Notes under the pieces: model-generated | What the model was told of the DNA's origin: nothing | Seen by the model: only the letters and a program-made list of their open reading frames with translations | The model's database searches: none | Position numbers and translations under genes: made by a program | DNA from: Petrocella sp. FN5 | GTDB lineage: Bacteria > Bacillota > Clostridia > Lachnospirales > Vallitaleaceae | Length of the DNA: 64,000 bases | Direction of reading: 5' to 3' | Assembly (NCBI RefSeq): GCF_029210395.1 | Contig: NZ_JARGDP010000006.1 | Coordinates: 1 to 64,000, forward strand | Shown: positions 27,054-36,656 of the stretch, one piece after another | Position numbering within the stretch: the stretch's first letter is position 1 | How the letters are laid out: every line of letters starts with the position of its first letter

Positions 27054-27671
27054 ATGCTTAAGCAATTTATTAAAATTTGTATTCTGTTTACCGTGGTTAT
27101 GGCCTTAAGTTCATTTGCAGCCTATGCGGAACCTATAGAAGCCGATCAAGCTGCATTTAATACATATCTAAGTACATTCAATTTAACAGAACAAAATATA
27201 GAGTATGGGAATAATAGATTAGACACAGGTATGACAACACAAGCGTTGAGTACAGTAGGAACTCTAAAAATAAGCAATGGATTTAGTAGACAAGCGTTCT
27301 CTACTTTTGCAAGTGACAAGAGTATTGTTGGACAAGGCCAGTCGGGTTCTGTAGTAGGACTAATGGTATATACAGTAAACAGCAATCAACAAAAAGTGAT
27401 TGAAAGCTATGCGATTAAGACATTAGGTGCATCCGGTATGTTCAGTGAAACCATTACCTATGCTCCTAGTCGTACTCAGTATCTTGTGATTGCTGTAAAA
27501 GATCATCAAGGTATAACTAGGAGGATTTTTGAAATCACGACAAAAGCCATGGAAACAAAAGTAAAACTTGAAAACATTCAGATAAGATTTGTTAGTGAAG
27601 ACAAGCAAGTTAATACATCAGTGGAATCAATGTATGATTGGCTTAAGTCGAAGAGCAATGTAGAGTTTTAA
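27054..27671 (+). CDS. hypothetical secreted protein inside the wal operon
   Basis: This 205-aa protein has a clear signal peptide (ICILFTVVMALSSFAAYA, cleavage near residue 25) and no recognised domain. The rest is Ser/Thr/Gln-rich with predicted beta strands. I chose ATG 27054 over GTG codons at 27042/27045 because AAGGTGG then lies 8 bases upstream. The gene sits between walK and yycH and has its own perfect WalR box, so it is probably WalR-activated. It might be an envelope-stress or WalK-modulating factor. The function is unknown. Confidence 0.8.
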   Translation: MLKQFIKICILFTVVMALSSFAAYAEPIEADQAAFNTYLSTFNLTEQNIEYGNNRLDTGMTTQALSTVGTLKISNGFSRQAFSTFASDKSIVGQGQSGSVVGLMVYTVNSNQQKVIESYAIKTLGASGMFSETITYAPSRTQYLVIAVKDHQGITRRIFEITTKAMETKVKLENIQIRFVSEDKQVNTSVESMYDWLKSKSNVEF

Positions 27672-27704
27672 TAAAAGCACTGTAAGGATACTTTCGAGGT
27701 TATA

Positions 27705-29096
27705 ATGATGAAAGCAGCCGTAAGCACCATCAAAATTGTAATACTAATAACACTAATTGTCATCAGTGTTTATCAGACAAGTAGGTTATGGTTTGACGAT
27801 CAATCAGACCCTAACCTTTTTTATCGCGTTTTCTCATCCTCCACTATAGAAAATCTGGAGGCTGTGAGAGATGCCGGTAATATGATAACACCCAAGCAAT
27901 TAGGTGTCTATCTAGGTCAACCCAATCTTGAATATACGATTGTAAAAAAAGGGATCCCCCATTATGAAACCCTTAGAAGTGAGTCTATCAAGATCTTAAT
28001 AATGGGCCTTGATAAAGATTATTATGTTGGTGTTGTAGAAAACAAAGAGTTGCTTTGGAGTAATCAGCATACCAGCATACATATGGATTTTCCTTTGGAA
28101 CAGGCAATTTTTGCCAGAAACTTAGGGATCTCCCAAAAAGCTCTTGAAGGGATTGGGTCCGTGGACACAATCTTGATTATGCCGGCTTTTAGAAATGAAA
28201 TATGGCTAAATATTTTCTTGGAAGACCCTTCAACAGGTCTGTATCATCACTATCAAGTCCCCAAATCGGAGGTTGTAATCGCCAATGATTCCTTGGCATA
28301 TCAGTTGTCTAATGTCGTAGCAAATGGCAGTAGGACATCTTTTATTTCCACACTTAAGAACAATATACCTTATTATAGTAAACATCTTTTATTACCCTTG
28401 CCATCAGAAGATAACCGCTACCATGATCCGATTTTCACGAGGATTCCTTTTGTGTCGGATGCTGCGGTTAATGTCTCAGAGTTAGATGGTTACGTAAGTC
28501 TATTTTTTGATAACCCGGATATTATGAAAGCAATCCCACTTGAGAATGAGGTTCGCTATGTAGATGGGAATGTCGTGGTTCGTTATAACACAGAAGGTTT
28601 AGTTGAGTATAATCGTATAGTCAAGGAAAATGCCGGATCAACCAGTTTGACCCTTGCCCTAACGGTAGCCAACCAATTTATTGAGCAAGATATTCAAAGA
28701 ATGCCTACAGAATATTTTTTGAAAACCTATTTGCAAGAGGCTCAAAGAACGGTTTTCTACTATGATATTGGTTTTAATGATTATCCTTTTGTTTTAACAG
28801 AAGAAGTCAAACAGAAATATGGCATGTCACATGCCATTGAAGTTACTGTTAGCGGCGATAAAGTCATTAAATACAGAAGAATATTAAGGAAAATTGATGA
28901 TATGAATCCTCAAAACAAGACCCTTCAAGCGAAGTACGAAAATGTTCTTGACAAAGTCATCCTTGAAGCAGGCACCTTGGATGTTGAGATTGAAGAAATG
29001 TATCTTGGGTACAGTTGGAATAGGGATATGATGGAAATGTCACTTAATTGGGTTGTTCAATATGACGGTAGCCCTCACTTTTATCCTGTGGAATGA
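27705..29096 (+). CDS. yycH: YycH-family regulator of WalK
   Basis: This 463-aa protein has an N-terminal membrane helix (about 8-25) and a large extracytoplasmic part, with the size and place of YycH (B. subtilis YycH is ~455 aa). Local motifs such as YQTSRLWFD after the helix and the C-terminal LGYSWNRDMMEMSLNWVV are typical. YycH and YycI bind WalK through their membrane helices and restrain or tune it. The similarity is at family level. The downstream yycI and upstream walRK support the call. Confidence 0.85.
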   Translation: MMKAAVSTIKIVILITLIVISVYQTSRLWFDDQSDPNLFYRVFSSSTIENLEAVRDAGNMITPKQLGVYLGQPNLEYTIVKKGIPHYETLRSESIKILIMGLDKDYYVGVVENKELLWSNQHTSIHMDFPLEQAIFARNLGISQKALEGIGSVDTILIMPAFRNEIWLNIFLEDPSTGLYHHYQVPKSEVVIANDSLAYQLSNVVANGSRTSFISTLKNNIPYYSKHLLLPLPSEDNRYHDPIFTRIPFVSDAAVNVSELDGYVSLFFDNPDIMKAIPLENEVRYVDGNVVVRYNTEGLVEYNRIVKENAGSTSLTLALTVANQFIEQDIQRMPTEYFLKTYLQEAQRTVFYYDIGFNDYPFVLTEEVKQKYGMSHAIEVTVSGDKVIKYRRILRKIDDMNPQNKTLQAKYENVLDKVILEAGTLDVEIEEMYLGYSWNRDMMEMSLNWVVQYDGSPHFYPVE

Positions 29097-29105
29097 GGTG
29101 TTTCT

Positions 29106-29966
29106 ATGAATATGCAAAAAATGTTGAATGGCTTTATCATCATTTTCTTGGTGATCAATGTCGGTTTGTTTTTATTTATCTATCAAAGAGAAAACACCAG
29201 ATATACGCTTTCAAGCGAACGTGTCATTCAACTTGAGAACATTCTTGAGAAAAACAATATATATTTGTTAGACCATTTACCGAATTTTTACCCTAAAAGT
29301 AGACTGAGAGTGTCGATGCCTATAGACATGGAGAAAGAGTTGGTGGAAGGCTTTTTTCTAGATGAAGCGGTCCGGTTTATAATCTCAGCGAATGCACACA
29401 CCCATGAGACATCAAGAGAGCGCCTTACCTTTGATCAAGTGAATGAGAAGGGTAGAGTTTTTTATGGAAGTAGTGAACCCACTTTTGTACCTAAAAATTT
29501 ATTGGACCATGAAAAAATCAAAACGGCTTCTCAGTTTGTGAAAGAAATGACTCAAAGCAAGGGGAAGTTCGAGTTGACAGATCAACGAGATGGAGATGAT
29601 TTTTCCATCTATTACTATAATGAACGATTTTTAGGAGAGCTTATTTTTTCTAATGAAACGGTTGTACGTATTGAAAAAGAAGGTATTACAGAAGCCAGAG
29701 CTATTAGGTATGTGCCTCAAGGTTTTGTTGGTAGTCCTCTTGAAATATTCCCGGCAGACGAGGCTTTATATAAGTTTATGAATTATATTAGAGCATTTGA
29801 AGAAACAAGCATTATGATTACAGACTTGGATCTTGGCTATGCAATTGGTCAGAGCACTTTAGAGAATGTTATATGGATAGAAATTGAACCTTATTATAGA
29901 ATTAAGCTGAGTACGGGCCAAACCTATTTTATCAATGCTTACACGAATGAAATATATAGGCCTTAA
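29106..29966 (+). CDS. yycI: YycI-family regulator of WalK
   Basis: This 286-aa single-pass membrane protein has a helix at about residues 8-25 and an extracytoplasmic beta-rich domain. Size and position directly after yycH match YycI (~280 aa). YNERFLGELIFSNETVVRIEKEGITEARAIRY resembles the YycI/YycH-type fold repeat. It starts 9 bases after yycH, so the genes are co-transcribed. It probably works with YycH in controlling WalK. Confidence 0.82.
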   Translation: MNMQKMLNGFIIIFLVINVGLFLFIYQRENTRYTLSSERVIQLENILEKNNIYLLDHLPNFYPKSRLRVSMPIDMEKELVEGFFLDEAVRFIISANAHTHETSRERLTFDQVNEKGRVFYGSSEPTFVPKNLLDHEKIKTASQFVKEMTQSKGKFELTDQRDGDDFSIYYYNERFLGELIFSNETVVRIEKEGITEARAIRYVPQGFVGSPLEIFPADEALYKFMNYIRAFEETSIMITDLDLGYAIGQSTLENVIWIEIEPYYRIKLSTGQTYFINAYTNEIYRP

Positions 29967-29992
29967 GTAATACCTGAAGAGGTGGTTTTGAT

Positions 29993-31519
29993 ATGTATGT
30001 ACTTGCTATAGATTGTGGCACACAAAGTTTGAAGGCGGTAGTTTTTGACAAAACAGGCAAAACCATAGCGGTTCAACGCGTTGGATTTGAGCCTTACTAT
30101 GCCAATATGCCTGGTTATGCAGAACAAGATCCAAAAATATATTATAAAAGCCTTTGTAAAGCAACAAGAAATTTGATAGAAGCTCATCCTATTTTATTCG
30201 ATGCAATTGGAGCAGTTACTGTGACCACACAACGAGATATGGCTATTTGTGTGGATAAGCAGGGGGTTGCTCTAAGATCGGCTATTATTTGGGCAGACCA
30301 ACGGATGATCAAGGTGCCAAGAAAGATGGCACTTCATCATCGTTTAGCATTTTCTGTTATAGGCATGAAACCTACGACAGAAATTCTAAGTCGAAGTTGT
30401 AAGGCACATTGGATACAAGATCATGAGCCCAAGATATGGGAAAAAACTTATAAATACCTCCAGTTGTCAGGGTACTTAAACCATAAATTGACGGGCCTTT
30501 TTTTAGACTCAGTAGCCAGTCAAATAGGTCATATTCCCTTCAGTTACAAGCATTTTCGTTGGGAGAAAAAGAAGAGTCTTAAGCATGACATTTTTCATAT
30601 TGAAGATGATAAACTATGCACCTTAGTTCAGTCATCAGAGACGATAGGCAGATTAACGGATAAGGCAGCTGAGGAAACAGGACTGAGACCTAATCTTATA
30701 GTTATTGCTGCCGGTTCGGATAAGGGGTGTGAAACCCTTGGCGTAGGTTGTATGGATAACGAAAGCATATCCATATCCTTGGGCTCTCAAGCGAGTGTCC
30801 AAACGACAACAAGTAAGTATTATGAGGCACTTACTTTTATACCGCCTTTTCAAGCGGTTATACCCGGCTATTACAATCCTGAAGTACAGATCTATAGAGG
30901 TTATTGGATGATTTCATGGTTTAAGAAAGAGTTTGCAGCAAAAGAAGTGAAGTTAGCCGAGAAACTAGGAATCTCGCCGGAAGCGTTATTAGAGAAGGCT
31001 TTAGTAAAGATTCCACCTGGTTCAGATGGGTTGATTTTACAACCTTATTGGGGCGCAGGCGTGAAGATGCATGATGCCAAGGGGGCGATTTTGGGATTTT
31101 CAGATGACCATACCCGTTTACATATCTATCGTGCTATAATTGAAGGGATTGGTTTTGCTCTTTTTGAAGGTATGCAACGTATTGAGAAAAAATCGAGAAT
31201 CAAGGTTAGAAAAATCATGGTCTCAGGTGGCGGTTCACAAAGTGATGCCATATGCCAGATTACTGCCAATATCTTTAATCTTCCGGTTAATAGAGTCCAG
31301 ACATATGAAACTTCAGCCCTTGGAGCTGCCATAGCCGGTTTTGTAGGATTGAAGGTTTACGCTGATTATGAGGAAGCAATACTACATATGGTCCATAATC
31401 AAGATGCCTTTCTACCTCAAAAAGATCAAGTTGACCTATACGAAAGAATTTATCATAGAATCTATAAAAAAATCTACAAAAGGGTCAAACCAATTTATAA
31501 AAGTTTTGATCAATTGTGA
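29993..31519 (+). CDS. FGGY-family carbohydrate kinase
   Basis: This 508-aa sugar kinase of the FGGY (glycerol/xylulose/gluconate kinase) family has an N-terminal phosphate loop LAIDCGTQSLKAVVFD and IIWADQRM. Near the C-terminus is the family signature region KIMVSGGGSQSDAICQITANIFNLPV and SALGAAIAGFVGLKVY. The substrate cannot be told; xylulose- or glycerol-like sugars are possible. A GAGGTGG site precedes the ATG. It is not a known member of the wal cluster and stands between yycI and murA. Confidence 0.85.
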   Translation: MYVLAIDCGTQSLKAVVFDKTGKTIAVQRVGFEPYYANMPGYAEQDPKIYYKSLCKATRNLIEAHPILFDAIGAVTVTTQRDMAICVDKQGVALRSAIIWADQRMIKVPRKMALHHRLAFSVIGMKPTTEILSRSCKAHWIQDHEPKIWEKTYKYLQLSGYLNHKLTGLFLDSVASQIGHIPFSYKHFRWEKKKSLKHDIFHIEDDKLCTLVQSSETIGRLTDKAAEETGLRPNLIVIAAGSDKGCETLGVGCMDNESISISLGSQASVQTTTSKYYEALTFIPPFQAVIPGYYNPEVQIYRGYWMISWFKKEFAAKEVKLAEKLGISPEALLEKALVKIPPGSDGLILQPYWGAGVKMHDAKGAILGFSDDHTRLHIYRAIIEGIGFALFEGMQRIEKKSRIKVRKIMVSGGGSQSDAICQITANIFNLPVNRVQTYETSALGAAIAGFVGLKVYADYEEAILHMVHNQDAFLPQKDQVDLYERIYHRIYKKIYKRVKPIYKSFDQL

Positions 31520-31593
31520 CAAGTTCATATTCTGAACAATTTACTGCAAAACAAGAGAAATCCCTTGAAATATAGGCCTTTTACACGTTTTTT

Positions 31594-31622
31594 TTTACAA
31601 ATGAAATAAGCTATGTTATACT
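31594..31622 (+). promoter_or_regulatory. murA promoter
   Basis: TTTACA (31594-31599), a 17-base spacer and TATACT (31617-31622) lie 54 bases before the murA ATG. Confidence 0.7.
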
Positions 31623-31676
31623 ATATGAGATTATAATTGAAATATTTTGAGAGCATTAATAGATAAGAGGTGTATT

Positions 31677-32966
31677 ATGAATCAATTTTTAATAAAAGGC
31701 GGTAAGCCTCTAAGTGGGGAAGTCGCGGTAAGTGGTGCCAAAAATGCCGCTCTTGGTATATTGCCTGCAGCGTTATTATCTCGTGATATATGTAGGATTG
31801 AGAATGTACCATGTGTGAATGATATTACAGTATTACTTGAGGCCATGGAAGACCTAGGTGTTAAGATTAAGTTTGAAGACAATAACCATACAGTGATCAT
31901 GGACTGTCGACATATCAAAAAGCTCACTGTGGATTATGAACATATTAAAAAAATACGGGCTTCCTATTATTTGTTAGGCGCCCTTCTAGGCGCTTATAAT
32001 AAGTCAGAGGTGGCATTGCCTGGTGGTTGCAATATAGGGAGTCGTCCTATTGATCAACATATTAAAGGCTTTGAAGCCCTTGGTGCTATTGTAGATATTG
32101 AACACGGTATGATTAAGGTCAAAGCCCATAGTCTTGTAGGGGTAACTATCTATTTGGATATGGCCAGTGTAGGTGCTACCATCAACATCATGATGGCAGC
32201 GGTAATGGCAGAAGGTGTTACGCAGATTGAAAACCCTGCTAAAGAGCCACATATCGTTGATGTTGCTAACTTTTTAAACAGTATGGGTGCGAATATAAAA
32301 GGTGCCGGTACAGATGTTATTAAGATTACCGGTGTTAAAAGAATGCACGGTACGGAGTACATGATTATCCCGGATCAGATTGAAGCAGGTACCTATATGG
32401 TTGCAAGTGCCATAACAGGTGGGGATGTCACGGTTACCAACTTGATTCCAAAACATATGGAAGCGGTTGTAGCTAAGCTTCATGAAATGGGCGTCGGTGT
32501 AGAAGAGTACGATGACGCTATTCGGGTCTACAAGAAAGAAAAGTTGAAAAACATACAAGTCAAGACTTTACCTTATCCAGGGTTTCCGACAGATATGCAA
32601 CCCCAATTTACTGCTTTGCTATCGATTGCAGAAGGTACAAGTATTATGACGGAAAGCATATTCGAAAACAGATTCACTTATACCAGTGATTTGTCTAGAA
32701 TGGGTGCATCCATTAAGGTAGAGGGAAACACAGCCATTGTGACAGGTGCAGCCGAGTTGACTGGAGCGGAAGTCAATGCGCCGGACCTTAGAGCGGGCGC
32801 TGCTTTGGTCTTAGCCGGCCTTGCTGCAAAAGGTGAAACATTGATCAATAACATTCAGTATATTGATAGGGGTTACGAGCATTTTGAAGATAAGCTTAGA
32901 GGCCTCGGTGGTGAGATTTATCGAATCACTGAAAAAACCAGTAAAGAAGCTTTTAAAGTAATTTAA
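31677..32966 (+). CDS. murA: UDP-N-acetylglucosamine 1-carboxyvinyltransferase MurA
   Basis: This 429-aa enzyme makes the first committed peptidoglycan precursor from UDP-GlcNAc and phosphoenolpyruvate. Signatures are SGAKNAALGILPAALL (K/N near 22-23) and GGCNIGSRPIDQH with active-site C118, whose presence predicts fosfomycin sensitivity. The family fold of repeated alpha/beta units runs to the end. ATG 31677 is preferred to the upstream TTG at 31647 since AAGAGGTG lies before it. It works in the cytoplasm. Confidence 0.96.
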   Translation: MNQFLIKGGKPLSGEVAVSGAKNAALGILPAALLSRDICRIENVPCVNDITVLLEAMEDLGVKIKFEDNNHTVIMDCRHIKKLTVDYEHIKKIRASYYLLGALLGAYNKSEVALPGGCNIGSRPIDQHIKGFEALGAIVDIEHGMIKVKAHSLVGVTIYLDMASVGATINIMMAAVMAEGVTQIENPAKEPHIVDVANFLNSMGANIKGAGTDVIKITGVKRMHGTEYMIIPDQIEAGTYMVASAITGGDVTVTNLIPKHMEAVVAKLHEMGVGVEEYDDAIRVYKKEKLKNIQVKTLPYPGFPTDMQPQFTALLSIAEGTSIMTESIFENRFTYTSDLSRMGASIKVEGNTAIVTGAAELTGAEVNAPDLRAGAALVLAGLAAKGETLINNIQYIDRGYEHFEDKLRGLGGEIYRITEKTSKEAFKVI

Positions 32967-33071
32967 GATAAAAAGTCTCCTTTTCATCTGCGGTAGATTA
33001 GGCTGGTTTACTAGACAAGAACTTAGAAATCATCTGGGAAAGTGTAGTTTGACACTTAACCCAATATATAA

Positions 33072-33110
33072 AAAAAGAACAAGTTGACTGACAATCAACT
33101 TGTTCTTTTT
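33072..33110. terminator. bidirectional terminator between murA and ferredoxin
   Basis: A perfect 16-bp stem (AAAAAGAACAAGTTGA 33072-33087 with 33095-33110) has A-runs and T-runs on both sides, so it can stop murA on the plus strand and the ferredoxin gene on the minus strand. Confidence 0.9.
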
Positions 33111-33138
33111 GCAGTTTTTGATTAGAAAACCGTGTGAC

Positions 33139-33309
33139 TTATAGCGGTTTTGGAGAATCTACCGGACAAACGTCAGCACAAGCGCCACAGTCGATACATT
33201 CGTCAGCGTCGATAACATAAATGCCATCGCCTTCAGTAATGCAGTTTACTGGACACTCAGATTCACAAGCGCCACATGAGATACAATCATCATTAATAAA
33301 ATATGCCAT
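33139..33309 (-). CDS. 2[4Fe-4S] ferredoxin
   Basis: This 56-aa clostridial ferredoxin has two CxxCxxCxxxCP clusters (CISCGACESECP and CIDCGACADVCP). It transfers electrons at low potential, for example between pyruvate oxidation and hydrogenase. I start it at MAYFIND because GGAGGTG lies 6 bases upstream, not at an earlier ATG. It ends near a strong bidirectional terminator and has a good promoter. Confidence 0.96.
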   Translation of the reverse strand: MAYFINDDCISCGACESECPVNCITEGDGIYVIDADECIDCGACADVCPVDSPKPL

Positions 33310-33381
33310 TTCAAGCACCTCCATATTAGTTGTGAGTATATGCAAATATTACATGGTTACTCATTCTAGACTTACCACCTT

Positions 33382-33410
33382 ATTGTAAACCAAATGCTTC
33401 TTTGTGTAAA
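33382..33410 (-). promoter_or_regulatory. ferredoxin promoter
   Basis: On the minus strand, TTTACA (33405-33410), a 17-base spacer and TACAAT (33382-33387) precede the ferredoxin gene by about 70 bases. Confidence 0.7.
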
Positions 33411-33420
33411 GACTTTTATG

Positions 33421-34155
33421 TTAAGCTGTGACTACATTTAGGTTATGTTTCTTTAATATTGCCATGGCCTCAATCATTTGTATTTTGGTGGGTTCATCAA
33501 AATCATGGAGTCGGTAAGTTTCGCCAAGTGCCTCCCATTTGTATTCGCCCATTTTGTGAAAAGGTAATATTTCTATTTTTTCAATATTATCATATTGACT
33601 TAAGTGCAGGGCCAAAGCTTCTATGGCTTCAGGTTGATCCGTAAGGCCCGGTACCAACACATAGCGAATCCAGACAGGTTTGTCTAAATCGCCAAGATAG
33701 TGTAAAAAATCCAAAGTAGGTTGTAGTTTGGCCCCGGTAATAAATTCATATTGCTTAGGGTCAGAATGCTTGACATCCAGTAAAACCAGATCCACCGCAT
33801 CGATGACTTTTTTGGCAGAATCATTAAATACATAACCGGAAGTGTCAATGGCGGTATGGATACCCTCATCTTTACAGGCCATAATCAGTTCATATACAAA
33901 TTCAACCTGAAGCAAAGGTTCACCTCCGGTTATGGTAACACCACCATTTGAAAAACGCATAAAAGATTTGTATTTAACAATCTCCTTCATGAGACTTTCT
34001 ACTATCATATCTGTTCCGGCACCAATCTTCCAGGTATCAGGGTTGTGGCAGTATTGGCAGCGCAGGGGGCATCCTTGAAGAAACAGAACAAATCGGATGC
34101 CGGGGCCGTCAACCGTGCCACAGCTTTCTATAGAGTGTATTTTACCGTGTTTCAA
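33421..34155 (-). CDS. pflA: pyruvate formate-lyase activating enzyme
   Basis: This 244-aa radical SAM enzyme has the C29-x3-C33-x2-C36 motif (CPLRCQYC), GGEPLLQ and TSGYVF segments. It uses S-adenosylmethionine and a [4Fe-4S] cluster to place the glycyl radical on PFL. It lies 26 bases downstream of pflB on the same strand, so the pair is an operon. The length is normal for the family. Confidence 0.95.
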   Translation of the reverse strand: MKHGKIHSIESCGTVDGPGIRFVLFLQGCPLRCQYCHNPDTWKIGAGTDMIVESLMKEIVKYKSFMRFSNGGVTITGGEPLLQVEFVYELIMACKDEGIHTAIDTSGYVFNDSAKKVIDAVDLVLLDVKHSDPKQYEFITGAKLQPTLDFLHYLGDLDKPVWIRYVLVPGLTDQPEAIEALALHLSQYDNIEKIEILPFHKMGEYKWEALGETYRLHDFDEPTKIQMIEAMAILKKHNLNVVTA

Positions 34156-34181
34156 TGTGATCGACCTCCTAGTTTCATTAT

Positions 34182-36413
34182 TTATGCTCGCTCGTGGAAG
34201 GTTCTGTGAATAACATCAAGTTGTTGTTCGCGTGTAAGCTTGACAAAATTAACGGCATAACCGGAAACGCGTATGGTTAATTGAGGATAGGCTTCAGGAT
34301 GCTCCATAGCATCAATAAGCGTTTCTTTGTCAAATACATTTACATTAATATGATGTCCACCGTCATAGAAATAACCGTCTAGCATACCCACCAGATTATT
34401 GACCTGTTGCGTCTTGTCTTTACCAAGAGCCCTTGGTACGATGGAGAAAGTGTAGCTAATGCCATCTTCTGCTTGATCGTATGGTAACTTAGCCACAGAA
34501 GACATGGAAGCTATGGCGCCATGGTGATCGCGCCCATGCATAGGGTTGGCTCCGGGGGCAAAGGGCTCACCGGCTTTTCGACCATCTGGGGTTGAGCCGG
34601 TCATCTTACCATAAACCACATTGGAGGTAATGGTAAGAATGGACATGGTCGGCGTGGAATCTCTATATGTTTTGTGCCGTCTTAACTTAGTCATAAACTG
34701 CTCAACCACATCTTTGGCGATTTGATCAACAGCATCATCATTGTTTCCAAAAGCCGGATAGCTGTCGGGCTTAACTTCATAATCGATTGCAAGGCCATCG
34801 GCATTACGTATGATTTTTACTTTAGAATGCTTAATTGCTGAAAGGGAATCGGCGACAACAGATAAGCCTGCAATACCACAAGCAGACGTACGATGGACAT
34901 CACGGTCATGTAGAGCCAGTTGAAGCTTTTCATAAGCATATTTATCATGCATATAATGGATAATGTTCAAAGTGTTAATATAGAGTTGAGACAGCCAGTC
35001 CATTACCATATCAAACCTGGGCATGACTTCTTCATAGGTCAGTTCATCGCCAGTGATGGGTGCAAAAATAGGTGCAATCTGTAAGCCTGTTTTCTCATCT
35101 TTACCACCATTAATAGCATAAAGCAAAGCCTTCGCCAAGTTGGCACGTGCACCAAAAAATTGCATTTGTTTGCCAAGACGCATAGCGGATACACAGCAAG
35201 CAATACCGTAATCATCCCCATATTTTGGTCGCATGAGATCATCGTTTTCATATTGGATGGAACTGGTATCTATGGATACTTTGCTGACATACTTCTTAAA
35301 GGCTTCTGGAAGTCGATTGGACCACAAGATGGTCAAATTAGGTTCCGGTGCAGCGCCTAAGGTATATAGGGTGTTAAGCATGCGGTAAGAGGTCTTAGAA
35401 ACCAAGGTGCGACCATCTACACCAACACCGCCAATGACTTCCGTCACCCATGTGGGATCCCCGGAAAAAAGTTCGTTATAGGCAGGTGTTCTAAGAAAAC
35501 GAACCATTCTAAGTTTCATAACAAAATGGTCGATAAGTTCTTGGGCATCTTTTTCATTGAGAAGGCCATTCTTAAGATCTTGCTCAATATAGATATCAAA
35601 GAAGGTTGAAACCCTTCCAAGACTCATAGCAGCACCATCTTGCTCTTTTATTGCCGCTAAATAAGCAAAGTATGTCCATTGTATCGCTTCCTTAGATGTC
35701 GTTGCAGGTTGGCTGATGTCAAAGCCATAGGTCTTTGCCATTTCCCTTACAGCGCTAAGAGCACGTATTTGTTCAGAGAGTTCTTCTCGAAGTTTGATAA
35801 CAGAAGCATCCATGTAATCCATTTCAAGTTCTTTTTTCTCTTTGTGTTTTATTTGAATGAGAAAATCAATGCCATAGAGGGCAACACGACGATAGTCACC
35901 AATAATTCGACCTCTGCCATAGGCATCAGGAAGTCCGGTGATAATACCAGAACGTCTGGCATCCCGCATTGCTTCTGTGTAAGCATCAAATACCCCTGCA
36001 TTATGGGTTTTCCTATATTCTGTAAAGATTTTTTCAGTTTCAGGGTCCAGCTCATAGCCATAGGCGGTCAAAGCATCCTTGACAACTTTAACCCCGCCAT
36101 AAGGCATGATGCCTCTTTTTAAGGGATGATCAGTTTGGAAACCGACAATGGTTTCTAGAGACGGATCAATGTAGCCGGGGCCGTGTGATGTGATGGAAGA
36201 GGGTATTTTACTCTCAGCATCCAGAATACCTTTACTGGATTCTTCTGCAAAGAGTACCATGACTTTTTGCCAAAGTTGGTTGGTGGTGTCTGTAGGACCG
36301 ACCAAAAACTTCTCATCACCTTCATAAGGTATGTGGTTATGCTGTATAAAATCACGAACATCCACGGATGTTTGCCATGTTCCTTTTTTAAAATTTTTCC
36401 AAGCTTGATTCAT
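34182..36413 (-). CDS. pflB: formate C-acetyltransferase (pyruvate formate-lyase)
   Basis: This 743-aa glycyl radical enzyme splits pyruvate plus CoA into acetyl-CoA and formate. The thiyl pair is C406-C407 (GIACCVS), and the radical glycine is G718 in RVSGYAV near the C-terminus. It starts with MNQAWKNF after an AGGAGGT site. pflA follows. The intergenic region to the divergent GntR gene holds two palindromes (36520 and 36615). The enzyme implies anaerobic mixed-acid type metabolism. Confidence 0.97.
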   Translation of the reverse strand: MNQAWKNFKKGTWQTSVDVRDFIQHNHIPYEGDEKFLVGPTDTTNQLWQKVMVLFAEESSKGILDAESKIPSSITSHGPGYIDPSLETIVGFQTDHPLKRGIMPYGGVKVVKDALTAYGYELDPETEKIFTEYRKTHNAGVFDAYTEAMRDARRSGIITGLPDAYGRGRIIGDYRRVALYGIDFLIQIKHKEKKELEMDYMDASVIKLREELSEQIRALSAVREMAKTYGFDISQPATTSKEAIQWTYFAYLAAIKEQDGAAMSLGRVSTFFDIYIEQDLKNGLLNEKDAQELIDHFVMKLRMVRFLRTPAYNELFSGDPTWVTEVIGGVGVDGRTLVSKTSYRMLNTLYTLGAAPEPNLTILWSNRLPEAFKKYVSKVSIDTSSIQYENDDLMRPKYGDDYGIACCVSAMRLGKQMQFFGARANLAKALLYAINGGKDEKTGLQIAPIFAPITGDELTYEEVMPRFDMVMDWLSQLYINTLNIIHYMHDKYAYEKLQLALHDRDVHRTSACGIAGLSVVADSLSAIKHSKVKIIRNADGLAIDYEVKPDSYPAFGNNDDAVDQIAKDVVEQFMTKLRRHKTYRDSTPTMSILTITSNVVYGKMTGSTPDGRKAGEPFAPGANPMHGRDHHGAIASMSSVAKLPYDQAEDGISYTFSIVPRALGKDKTQQVNNLVGMLDGYFYDGGHHINVNVFDKETLIDAMEHPEAYPQLTIRVSGYAVNFVKLTREQQLDVIHRTFHERA

Positions 36414-36519
36414 ATTATACCTCCTGAGGGTCAGTTGGAATTATTATGGTTGATTAAAGTGTACCATAAAATGTTATATATTTATAGGAATAGAAAATGA
36501 GTCCCATAATCATTATATA

Positions 36520-36534
36520 TGTATACTGTATACA
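36520..36534. promoter_or_regulatory. operator-like palindrome TGTATAC-T-GTATACA
   Basis: A near-perfect 15-base dyad lies between pflB and the divergent GntR regulator. HutC-type GntR proteins favour GT-N-TA-N-AC sites, which this contains twice. It probably is the operator for that regulator. No binding data exist here. Confidence 0.6.
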
Positions 36535-36614
36535 CGTCAAGTATTTTTACTCTTTTACTGAAGGTTGTGTTACTACCTTTAGAAATTATTTGTAAACAAG
36601 TGTTTTTTTTGATA

Positions 36615-36629
36615 GTATAACCATTATAC
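36615..36629. promoter_or_regulatory. second palindrome GTATAA-CCA-TTATAC
   Basis: A perfect 6-bp dyad with a 3-base centre lies 28 bases before the GntR gene start. It resembles the first palindrome in arm sequence (GTATA..TATAC), so it may be a second operator or an autoregulatory site. Confidence 0.45.
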
Positions 36630-36656
36630 ACTTATTAACGATGGGAGAATGAGGAA

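Noticed and set aside
35679-36122. 147-aa plus-strand frame inside pflB
   Set aside because: It is antisense to a strongly conserved pflB and has no ribosome site or known motif.
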